From assembly GCA_946534895.1 (NCBI GenBank), contig CAMNDE010000069.1, forward strand, positions 1 through 17,376: DNA of 17,376 bases, written 5' to 3'. A program made the position numbers and the translations under genes. Position 1 is the first letter of the stretch; the number at the start of each line of letters is the position of its first letter. This stretch comes from UBA2943 sp946534895 (GTDB lineage: Bacteria; Bacillota; Clostridia; Christensenellales; Aristaeellaceae). Below, in pieces: positions 9,287-15,908 of this stretch. The notes beneath the pieces are model-generated. The model was not told where the DNA came from. It searched no databases and saw only the letters and a list, made by a program, of their open reading frames with translations.

Positions 9287-10312
9287 ATGACGGAGATTTT
9301 TGCCACCCTGGGACCTGCGTGCCAGACACGCACCATCCTCGCTTCCATGATCCGACTGGGTATGACCGGTGTCCGGCTGAATCTCAGTCATGCCACGCTC
9401 CGGGAGAGCGCCGCGCTCCTGAACGAGTACCGAGAGGCCTGCGCCATGACCGGCGTCCGGCCCGAAATCCTGATCGATCTCCAGGGCCCATGCCAGCGGC
9501 TGGGCCCCATGCGTGCGCCGCTTACGCTGGAAAGCGGACAGCACGTACTTCTCTCAAGCCGGCAGACCCCCACAGGCCTGCCGGCCCTTTGTATTCCGGA
9601 AACCATCATGGAGCATCTGCGGGAACATGATGTGCTCATGATCCGGGACGGACAGATCCGCATTGCCGCCGGCGCGCCCTGCGCTGACGCCCCGGGCATG
9701 CGCACAGGCACCGTCCTTGCCGGCGGCCTTCTGTCCGCGCATCAGTCAGTGAAAATCCAGGACAGGGAAATCTACGGCCCGCTGCTCACCCAAAGCGACC
9801 TGGAAAGCCTGGACCTTGCCCGGGCATACGGCATCACCTCCGTCATGCAGCCCTTTGTGCGCTGCGCAGATGACCTCAGGCAGGTAAAGGCCGCCATGCG
9901 TGAGCGGAATCTTTCTCTGCGCCTTTTCGCCAAGATTGAAACGCTGACAGGGTATGCGCACCTGGAGGAGATCATGCCGGAAGCGGACACCGTGGTCATC
10001 GCCCGGGGCGATCTGGGCAACTGCGTGCCGCTCTGGGAGCTTCCGCGGCTGCAGAAGGACATCAGCCGGCGCTGCCGGAAAGCAAATGTGCCCTTTATGG
10101 TGGTCACCCAGATGCTCAAGTCCATGGAAAGCGCTCCGATACCCACCCGGGCAGAGGTTTCCGATATCTTCAATGCCGTGCTCGACGGCGCTTCCTCTGT
10201 CATGATCACCAGCGAGTCCGCCGTGGGCATGTTTCCCGAAAAAGCCGTGGAATACCTGTCCCGCACCGTCCGGGAGGCGGAAATGTATCTCACCGGTTCC
10301 GCAGCGCTGTAA
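9287..10312 (+). CDS. Shortened pyruvate-kinase-like protein
   Basis: Pyruvate kinase transfers phosphate from phosphoenolpyruvate to ADP. This 341-residue relative keeps the barrel core: RLNLSH (30-35), catalytic Lys216 and metal-ligand Glu218 in AKIE, RGDLG (240-244) with Asp242, TQML (274-277) with Thr274, and PTRAE (286-290). It differs from the normal enzyme in several ways. The usual DTKGPEIR segment reads DLQGPCQR (64-71), losing the Thr that helps bind potassium and the conserved Glu. The insert (B) domain is short. The C-terminal regulatory domain is absent: the family is usually about 470 residues or more. The start at 9287 has GGAGG six bases upstream; a longer frame from 9227 has none. 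It is the last gene of the transporter unit and its stop lies inside a terminator. It may be a specialised or degenerate enzyme; catalysis is uncertain. Confidence 0.8.
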   Translation: MTEIFATLGPACQTRTILASMIRLGMTGVRLNLSHATLRESAALLNEYREACAMTGVRPEILIDLQGPCQRLGPMRAPLTLESGQHVLLSSRQTPTGLPALCIPETIMEHLREHDVLMIRDGQIRIAAGAPCADAPGMRTGTVLAGGLLSAHQSVKIQDREIYGPLLTQSDLESLDLARAYGITSVMQPFVRCADDLRQVKAAMRERNLSLRLFAKIETLTGYAHLEEIMPEADTVVIARGDLGNCVPLWELPRLQKDISRRCRKANVPFMVVTQMLKSMESAPIPTRAEVSDIFNAVLDGASSVMITSESAVGMFPEKAVEYLSRTVREAEMYLTGSAAL

Positions 10313-10340
10313 AAATTCTGCGCTTTCCTGCGGAACTTTT
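10296..10340 (+). terminator. Rho-independent terminator of the transporter/pyruvate-kinase-like operon
   Basis: GTTCCGCAG (10296-10304) pairs perfectly with CTGCGGAAC (10328-10336), followed by TTTT. An inner GCGC pairing (about 10303-10307 with 10320-10324) extends the structure. The stop codon at 10310-10312 is inside the loop. It separates the transporter unit from the repair operon, although both run in the same direction. Confidence 0.7.
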
Positions 10341-10421
10341 CCCCTCATGCCGCGTCCCATCTGCTGTGAAGGCGTAAAGCCTCCAAATTTCCCCCCAGGG
10401 AACAAGGAAGTGAACACCATT

Positions 10422-11498
10422 ATGAACACAGCCGTAGTCATGGGCGGAAGCTTCAATCCGCCGACCCGCGCGCATCTTGAGCTCATGCGCTCCGCCATGG
10501 ACAGAGTGCAGGCATGCCAGGGCATCTTTGTGCCCACATCCCAGGCCGCGCTGGAAAAAAAGATGAAACGCATGAAATGCCCGCAGGACACCCTGAGCGC
10601 ATCGCTCCGCCTTGATATGCTGGACAGCTTTGCCATCCATGACAGCCGCGTCTGCGTCAGCCGTCTGCGGCTTCTGAATCCGGAGTGCTCCTTTGAGTTT
10701 GAAATGCTTACGGAACTCAAGAAGGATCTGCCGGACGTCCAGCTCTATTTCGTCACCGGAAGCGACAAGCTCTACGCGCTTCCGCGCTGGCACCGCATTG
10801 ATGAACTGCTCCGGGATTTCCGTATCCTGGTCGCACGCCGCGCCGACGATGACCTGGAAAAGATCCAGGAAATCCGGCCGTACCTGACCGAACACTGGGA
10901 CCGGTTCACGGTCCTGGACGTACCGGATGAAATCACCACAGTCAGCTCCAGCGCTTTCCGGGAAAAGCTGCATGAGCATGATGAAAGCGCCGAAAATCTG
11001 GTGACCCCGGAAGTCTGGGAACTGCTGCGAAGAAACGGAAGGCTTCCGTGGTGCAGCATCACGGACTTCCATGAGGAGCAGTACCGTTTCCTGAGCAACT
11101 TCTTCGAGTCCCCGGTCGAATACGGCGGACTGGTCTTCGGCAGCAGCGAAGCGGCCTTCCAGGCGCAGAAATGCATGACGGAAGAGGAAAAGAAAGCCTT
11201 TGTGGAATACGGCCCCGGAAAGAGCAAGGGCGTCGGACGCCGGGTGCCTCTGCGTCCCGACTGGGAACAGGTCAAGGTCGGCATCATGGAAGAGATTGTG
11301 CGGGCCAAGTTCACCCAGAATCCGGAACTGGCCGCGCGTCTCATGGCCACCGGAGAGAAGATCCTGGTGGAAGGCAATACCTGGGGCGATACCTGCTGGG
11401 GCGTGGATCTGCGCACCGGGCAGGGTGAAAACCATCTCGGCCGCATCCTGATGAAGGTCCGGGAAGAACTCGCCGGCAGCGGGCAGGAACGGAACTGA
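10422..11498 (+). CDS. NMNAT-like adenylyltransferase fused to a NADAR domain (first copy)
   Basis: This 358-residue protein joins two NAD-related domains. Residues 1-205 form a nucleotidyltransferase of the NadD/NMNAT type: GGSFNPPTRAH (8-18) is the HxGH-class ATP-binding motif in T/HxxH form, GSDKLYALPRW (113-123) matches the NadD substrate loop, and VSSSAFR (174-180) is the ISSTxxR-type motif. Residues 211-350 form a NADAR (YbiA/COG3236-like) domain with FLSNFFESPV, SSEAAFQAQK (241-250), ILVEGNTWGD (314-323), CWGVDL and GENHLG. NADAR enzymes cleave N-glycosidic bonds in riboflavin intermediates or ADP-ribosylated guanine. The start at 10422 is supported by AAGGAAG upstream and by alignment with the second copy. 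It opens the repair operon and lies 14 bp before the methyltransferase gene. The true substrate is unknown; a housekeeping NadD role is less likely given the fusion and location. Confidence 0.85.
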   Translation: MNTAVVMGGSFNPPTRAHLELMRSAMDRVQACQGIFVPTSQAALEKKMKRMKCPQDTLSASLRLDMLDSFAIHDSRVCVSRLRLLNPECSFEFEMLTELKKDLPDVQLYFVTGSDKLYALPRWHRIDELLRDFRILVARRADDDLEKIQEIRPYLTEHWDRFTVLDVPDEITTVSSSAFREKLHEHDESAENLVTPEVWELLRRNGRLPWCSITDFHEEQYRFLSNFFESPVEYGGLVFGSSEAAFQAQKCMTEEEKKAFVEYGPGKSKGVGRRVPLRPDWEQVKVGIMEEIVRAKFTQNPELAARLMATGEKILVEGNTWGDTCWGVDLRTGQGENHLGRILMKVREELAGSGQERN

Positions 11499-11512
11499 AA
11501 GGAGCAGGCAGT

Positions 11513-12214
11513 ATGACGGACCTTCAGGAACGCTATGATCTCTTTGCCGCCGCGGCCTGGGTTCTCGGCCATGCAAGGCGGACCGGCATCCCGCAGCTCC
11601 CGGAGGCGCTTCTGTCCAAGCAGGCACCGGACTGTTCCGACGCGGAGCTTGAACAGATCACCCTTGCCGGGCAGGACGCCGGACTGAAGCTTTACCCGTT
11701 CAAAACCGGCACGCAGACACTGGCCCGGACCCGCAGGACCCTTGGCTTCCTGCACTCCATCGCCTTTGAAACCATGCTGGATGTCGGCAGCGGGCGCGGC
11801 GTGTTCCTGATTCCGTTCATGAAGGAATTCCCATGGGTGCAGGTGACAGGCCTGGACCTTCTGGAAAAGCGCGTCACCTTTCTAAGTGAGCTGGCGCAGG
11901 GCGGCTTTCCCCGGCTGCGTGCCCTGCAGGAAGATATCTGCAGGCAGCCCTTTGCGGATAACAGCTTTGATGTCATCACCATGCTGGAAGTGCTGGAGCA
12001 CATTCCGGAGGTGGAAAAGGCCATTGCGTCAGCCGTGCATATGGCCCGCAGATATGTGGTGGTGACAGTGCCGTCCAAGCCGGACAGCAATCCGGAACAT
12101 ATTCACCTGCTGACGAAAGACCGGCTGACCCGGATGTTCTCGGACGCAGGCTGTACACGGCTGCACTTTGACGGCGTGGAAGGTCACCTGTTCATGGTGG
12201 CCGCCATTTCATGA
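11513..12214 (+). CDS. Class I SAM-dependent methyltransferase, possibly Hen1-like
   Basis: The 233-residue protein has a short helical N-terminal region (1-85) and a Rossmann methyltransferase domain: motif I LDVGSGRG (89-96), the acidic Asp115 that contacts the SAM ribose, and the FADNSFDVI segment (147-155). It then has EVLEH (159-163) and, after a beta strand, VPSKP and HIH (196-198). Bacterial Hen1, which 2'-O-methylates the 3' end at repaired RNA breaks, binds metal through an ExxEH motif plus a later histidine. The pattern here fits, but it also occurs in unrelated small-molecule methyltransferases. The location directly before RNA ligase and HD-Pnk favours an RNA substrate. AAAGGAG precedes the ATG. 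The exact target is inferred only. Confidence 0.75.
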   Translation: MTDLQERYDLFAAAAWVLGHARRTGIPQLPEALLSKQAPDCSDAELEQITLAGQDAGLKLYPFKTGTQTLARTRRTLGFLHSIAFETMLDVGSGRGVFLIPFMKEFPWVQVTGLDLLEKRVTFLSELAQGGFPRLRALQEDICRQPFADNSFDVITMLEVLEHIPEVEKAIASAVHMARRYVVVTVPSKPDSNPEHIHLLTKDRLTRMFSDAGCTRLHFDGVEGHLFMVAAIS

Positions 12215-12249
12215 CCGTCCTGACACAGAACCGGAAAGGAGGGATCTGC

Positions 12250-13044
12250 ATGGATCCGTACAAAATCCGCAAATATCCGCGTACCCCGCATATCCAGGGC
12301 TCCCGGCTTCAGCCCGGGGATGAGGATCTGAGCCAGATCCCTTTTGACATGATCCGCGGAAAGCATCTGGTGGTGGAAGAAAAATGCGACGGCGCCAATT
12401 CCGCCGTATCCTTCGGCGCGGACGGCCAGCTTCTTCTCCAGAGCCGCGGGCATTATCTCACCGGCGGCTACCGGGAGCGCCATTACAACCTCATGAAGCA
12501 ATGGGCCAATGCGCACCGGGACGCCTTCTACTCCCTGCTCGGCAGGCGGTACATCATGTACGGCGAGTGGGTCTATGCCAAGCATACCGTCTACTATGAC
12601 GCGCTTCCCCACTATTTTCTGGAGTTTGACATACTCGACCGGGAAACAGGCATATTCCTGGACACACCCACGCGGCAGGCAATGCTCAGGGATCTGCCCG
12701 TCACTTCCGTGCCCGTGCTCGGGAGCGGCACCTGGCAGACCCTGGAGGAACTGCTCCGGCTGCTGGGGCCTTCCCGCTACATCACCGGAGACCAGCGCCG
12801 GCATCTGTATGACACCGCCTCTGCCCTCGGTCTGGACGCGGAAAAAGCCTGCAGCGAAACCGATCTTTCCGGAAACATGGAGGGCCTGTACATCAAGGTG
12901 GAGGAAAACGGACAGGTCGTGGACCGGATGAAATACGTCCGGGCGGCCTTCCTGCAGTGCGTGGACTTTTCGGAAACCCACTGGATTGACAAGCCCATTA
13001 TCCCCAACGGGCTCTCGGTGCCCGTCGAAACCCTGCTCACATGA
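12250..13044 (+). CDS. RNA ligase (ATP-dependent nucleotidyltransferase fold)
   Basis: This 264-residue protein seals RNA strands by covalent adenylylation of a lysine, transfer of AMP to a 5'-phosphate and joining to a 3'-OH. The nucleotidyltransferase motifs appear in order: motif I KCDGAN with nucleophile Lys45, LQSRGH (64-68), motif III YGEW (104-107), FLEFDI (123-128), motif IV EGLYIK (211-216) and motif V MKYVR (227-231). It is short and has no DNA-ligase OB or BRCT domain. It resembles the stand-alone RNA ligases that accompany HD-Pnk proteins. An upstream in-frame ATG at 12211 overlaps the methyltransferase stop, but AAAGGAGGG (12235-12243), six bases before 12250, marks the real start. 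Its product would seal ends prepared by the HD-Pnk encoded 27 bp downstream. Confidence 0.88.
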   Translation: MDPYKIRKYPRTPHIQGSRLQPGDEDLSQIPFDMIRGKHLVVEEKCDGANSAVSFGADGQLLLQSRGHYLTGGYRERHYNLMKQWANAHRDAFYSLLGRRYIMYGEWVYAKHTVYYDALPHYFLEFDILDRETGIFLDTPTRQAMLRDLPVTSVPVLGSGTWQTLEELLRLLGPSRYITGDQRRHLYDTASALGLDAEKACSETDLSGNMEGLYIKVEENGQVVDRMKYVRAAFLQCVDFSETHWIDKPIIPNGLSVPVETLLT

Positions 13045-13071
13045 TTTCCCCGGGGAAAGGAGGACGAGAGC

Positions 13072-14241
13072 ATGACATGGAACGAACAGCTTGCGCAGTG
13101 CATGCCCGCCTTCCCTTCCCGGGAAATACCCTGGGAACGGATTGACCGTCTGTTTGCCGGAAATAGCTTTCAGCGCATGAAATCCACCCCGCAGAACCCG
13201 GTGTATCACGGGGAGGGCGACGTGTATCTGCACACACAGATGGTCTGCCGGGAGCTGATCGCGCTTCCGGAATTCCCTCTGCTTCCCGTCCGGCAGCAGC
13301 AGGCCCTCTTTCTGGCAGCGCTTCTGCACGACATCGGCAAGACCGAAACCACGCGTCTGGAAGACGGAGCATGGACGTCCCCGCACCACGCTTCCACAGG
13401 CAGTCACATGGCCCGGACCCTGCTCTGGCAGGACTGGGGCATGTGCGGAAACATGGACGCGCTTTCCTTCCGGGAAACCGTATGCACGCTGATACGCTGG
13501 CACATGCTTCCGGTACGCCTGATGGAGCAGCGGGATCCGGAAAAACGGGTGCGTGTCCTGGCCGCCGCCGGGGCCCTGGCCAGGGATTTTTCCTGGCATC
13601 TTCTGTGCCTGCTCTCCCGGGCGGATCTGCTCGGCCGCATCGCCGCGGACAGCGCGGACTGCTTTACGCAGACGGAGCTGAGCCGGATGCTGGCCGAGGA
13701 ATCCTCCTGCCTGCACGCGCCTTATCCATTCCCGGATGCCTTTACGGCGCACGCCTGTCTCTCCGGCCGGAACGTGGCGCCGGATCAGCCGCTGTATGAT
13801 GACACCTGGGGAGAAACTGTCATGGTCTGCGGGCTTCCGGGAACCGGGAAAGACACATGGATCCGAAACACGCTGCCTGACACGCCCATGATCTCCCTCG
13901 ACCATATCCGCAGGGAACTGGGCATAAAGCCGACAGACAACCAGGGCCTGGTCATTCAGACGGCGAAGGAGCGGGCACGAAGCCTGCTCCGCCGGAAGCA
14001 GCCCTTTGTCTGGAACGCCACCGATACCACCCGGGAAACCCGGGAAAAGCTGATCCGGCTGTTTGAAAACTACGGTGCCCGGGTACGTCTTGTATACCTG
14101 GAAACCGATGTGCAGACACGTCTGGCCCGGAACGCCGGAAGGCCTGAAGCCGTGCCGGAATCCGCCGTGAGCAGCATGCTTGCCAGAACCGTTCCGCCCA
14201 TGCCCGAAGAGGCGCAGACCGTGGAATGGATCTGCACCTGA
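13072..14241 (+). CDS. HD-Pnk: bifunctional RNA/DNA end-healing enzyme (HD phosphoesterase plus polynucleotide kinase)
   Basis: The 389-residue protein combines an N-terminal HD-family phosphohydrolase with a C-terminal P-loop kinase, the architecture of Runella slithyformis HD-Pnk. The HD metal ligands are visible as His54, His86-Asp87 in LLHDIGK, histidines 105-112, His144 in IRWHML and Asp185 in SRADLLG. This domain is known to remove 2',3'-cyclic or terminal phosphates. The kinase domain starts near residue 248: Walker A GLPGTGKDT (254-262) and SLDHIRRELG (275-284) with Asp277, the likely general base that activates the 5'-OH. Together they turn a broken 2',3'-cyclic-P/5'-OH end into the 3'-OH/5'-P that the adjacent RNA ligase needs. 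AAAGGAGG precedes the ATG. Both active sites look complete. Confidence 0.88.
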   Translation: MTWNEQLAQCMPAFPSREIPWERIDRLFAGNSFQRMKSTPQNPVYHGEGDVYLHTQMVCRELIALPEFPLLPVRQQQALFLAALLHDIGKTETTRLEDGAWTSPHHASTGSHMARTLLWQDWGMCGNMDALSFRETVCTLIRWHMLPVRLMEQRDPEKRVRVLAAAGALARDFSWHLLCLLSRADLLGRIAADSADCFTQTELSRMLAEESSCLHAPYPFPDAFTAHACLSGRNVAPDQPLYDDTWGETVMVCGLPGTGKDTWIRNTLPDTPMISLDHIRRELGIKPTDNQGLVIQTAKERARSLLRRKQPFVWNATDTTRETREKLIRLFENYGARVRLVYLETDVQTRLARNAGRPEAVPESAVSSMLARTVPPMPEEAQTVEWICT

Positions 14242-14243
14242 TT

Positions 14244-14260
14244 CCTGCCGGCCGGGCAGG
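14244..14260 (+). other. Small intercistronic hairpin
   Basis: CCTGCC (14244-14249) pairs with GGCAGG (14255-14260) around a five-base loop, three bases after the HD-Pnk stop. There is no T-tract, so it is not a terminator. It could affect mRNA stability or processing between the repair genes and the second NADAR fusion. Confidence 0.35.
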
Positions 14261-14286
14261 ACATGCCGCGCCCTGAAAGGAGGGAC

Positions 14287-14307
14287 ATGACACGCATATT
14301 GTCGTAA
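14287..14307 (+). other. Six-codon mini-ORF (MTRILS) overlapping the next start as TAATG; probable frameshift relic
   Basis: A strong ribosome binding site (AAGGAGG, 14277-14283) points to the ATG at 14287, which reads only six codons before TAA at 14305-14307. The true frame of the next gene reads ACG CAT ATT GTC GTA ATG GGC just here, encoding the missing first strand of the NMNAT fold. The two frames differ by one base, as expected from a one-base deletion. The TAATG overlap could still permit reinitiation at 14307. Confidence 0.55.
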
Positions 14308-15341
14308 TGGGCGGATCCTTCAATCCCCCGACGCTGGCGCACCTTGCGGTCATGCAGACCGCGCTGGAAAAGGTCCGTGCAGACCTCGGCCTGTTTGTGC
14401 CGGTCAGTTTTCCCTATCTGAAACGCAAAATGATCCGCGCGGGACAGAGTCATCTGTGTCTGCCGGACGAAATACGCGTCCGCGCCCTTGAAGCCATGGC
14501 CGCGGAAGACCCGCGCCTGCGCGTCTGCACCCTGAACATGCACAGCCCGTTTTCCGATGACACCGGCATCATGCAGCTGATCCAGGAAGCCTATCCGGAT
14601 TCTGTTCTCTATTATGCATCCGGCGCGGACAAGCTGGATCTCCTGGACCACTTCGCCGCAAAAGGCGGTTTCTTTGACCGCTTCCGGTGCGTTCTCTATG
14701 CGAGAAACAGCGCGGATCTGGCAAAGGAGATCGCCGGGCACGAACACCTTGCGGCCCATCTTCCCGCCTTTGTGCTGATGGATGCACCGCCCGGCATGGA
14801 ACAGGTCAGTTCCACAGCCGTCCGCCGGCATCTCTTTGACCTGGAAAACGCAGCCGGCATGCTTCATCCCGGCGCAGCAGCCGTGCTTGAGGCCCTGAAA
14901 CAGGAGGATTTTCCGGAGGAAATCCTGCAGTTCAGCGGCGACTTTGCATTTCTCTCCGGCAGTTTTCCCGCCCATGTCCTGTATGAAGGCATATCCTATC
15001 CCTGCGCCGATTCCGCGTTCCTGGCCTCCCGCTTTAATGATCCCGACAGAAAAAAGGTCATCTCCGGGATGAACCCCGCAAAGGCAAAGCAGAAATACTG
15101 TTCTTTCCCCGGATACCCCGGCTGGGAAGCAGAGAGCATCCGGATCATGGAGGACATTGTCCGGGCGAAATTCCATCAGCACCCGGATCTCATGGAGCTG
15201 CTCATATCCACCCGGCCCCGCCGGCTGATCAACGGCGGCAGAAAAGACAGCATCTGGGGCATGAATCTCACGACCTGGCAGGGCGAAAACCGCCTCGGCC
15301 GGATCCTGATGGACATACGAACGGAGGAAACCCGGTTATGA
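14307..15341 (+). CDS. Second NMNAT-like/NADAR fusion, diverged and with a damaged or reinitiated start
   Basis: The 344-residue product from ATG 14307 has the layout of the first fusion. The NMNAT-like part has GGSFNPPTLAH (2-12), ASGADKLDLLD (104-114) and VSSTAVRR (167-174). The NADAR part runs from about residue 208, with FLSGSF, IVRAKFHQHP, SIWGMNL and GENRLGRIL. Compared with the other two NADAR domains here, the SSEAAFQAQK block reads CADSAFLASR (233-242) and the VEGN/VEGS block reads INGG (308-311), so conserved acidic residues are changed and activity is doubtful. The frame has a stop at 14274-14276 and no start codon before 14307, which removes the first beta strand, and the nearest good ribosome binding site serves a different frame. 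The product overlaps the next gene by four bases (ATGA). It may be a pseudogene in progress, or a translationally coupled, specialised partner. Confidence 0.72.
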   Translation: MGGSFNPPTLAHLAVMQTALEKVRADLGLFVPVSFPYLKRKMIRAGQSHLCLPDEIRVRALEAMAAEDPRLRVCTLNMHSPFSDDTGIMQLIQEAYPDSVLYYASGADKLDLLDHFAAKGGFFDRFRCVLYARNSADLAKEIAGHEHLAAHLPAFVLMDAPPGMEQVSSTAVRRHLFDLENAAGMLHPGAAAVLEALKQEDFPEEILQFSGDFAFLSGSFPAHVLYEGISYPCADSAFLASRFNDPDRKKVISGMNPAKAKQKYCSFPGYPGWEAESIRIMEDIVRAKFHQHPDLMELLISTRPRRLINGGRKDSIWGMNLTTWQGENRLGRILMDIRTEETRL

Positions 15342-15904
15342 AATACACCAGAGAACAGATCATGGAACGCTTCTCCAAAGATGAACGGACGCCCGTCATC
15401 GCCTTCTGGGGACATACGCCGAACCCGAAGAAAATCACAAAGGCCTGTTTCAGCCAGTGGTACGACTGCAGCTTTGAAGTCGATGGAGTCCGGTATCATA
15501 CCGCCGAACAGTACATGATGGCACAGAAGGCCGCGCTGATGAACGACCAGGAAACGCTTGCCCGGATCATGGCTTCGGACAGTCCCGCAGACTATAAGGC
15601 ACTGGGACGCGAAGTGCGGAATTTTGACGCCGCCAGATGGGATCAGGAAAAATACCGGATCGTTCTGCGCGGCAATCTGGCAAAATTCTCCCAGAATCCC
15701 GAGCTGTTCCGCTTTCTGGACGGTACCGGTGACAGCGTACTTGTGGAAGGCAGTCCCTATGACGGCATCTGGGGTGTCAGGCTTGGCATCCAGGATCCGA
15801 GAATTCAGGATCCCGCGCAGTGGCAGGGGGAAAACCTGCTGGGGTTTGCCCTGATGGAGACCCGGGACCTGCTCAGAGACCAGATGGCCGGGGAAGAAAA
15901 ATGA
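15338..15904 (+). CDS. Stand-alone NADAR (YbiA/COG3236-like) N-glycosidase
   Basis: This 188-residue single-domain protein is close to the usual size of the family. It has AFWGHTP (22-28), FSQWYDCSF, TAEQYMMAQKA (55-65), KFSQNPEL (116-123), LVEGSPYDGIWG (135-146) and GENLLG (164-169), so the conserved block residues lost in the preceding fusion are present. Members of the family hydrolyse N-glycosidic bonds: some act on early riboflavin intermediates, others remove ADP-ribose from guanine in DNA or RNA. The start overlaps the preceding stop (ATGA) and follows GGAGG, so translation is coupled. It is the last gene of the repair operon. The operon setting argues for a nucleic-acid or NAD-linked role over riboflavin metabolism, but sequence alone does not decide this. 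Confidence 0.85.
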   Translation: MKYTREQIMERFSKDERTPVIAFWGHTPNPKKITKACFSQWYDCSFEVDGVRYHTAEQYMMAQKAALMNDQETLARIMASDSPADYKALGREVRNFDAARWDQEKYRIVLRGNLAKFSQNPELFRFLDGTGDSVLVEGSPYDGIWGVRLGIQDPRIQDPAQWQGENLLGFALMETRDLLRDQMAGEEK

Positions 15905-15908
15905 CAAA

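Noticed and set aside
10422..11040. Annotation of the first NMNAT-like domain as the housekeeping NadD enzyme
   Set aside because: The domain is fused to NADAR, present twice, and placed in an RNA-repair operon; no other NAD-synthesis or ribosome-silencing gene that usually accompanies nadD is present.
12184..13905. 573-codon minus-strand open frame opposite the RNA ligase and HD-Pnk genes
   Set aside because: It covers parts of genes with intact catalytic motifs in the other direction, and has no domain and no convincing start.
14070..15182. Minus-strand open frame opposite the second NMNAT-NADAR gene
   Set aside because: It is antisense to recognisable NMNAT and NADAR motifs; no family resemblance of its own.
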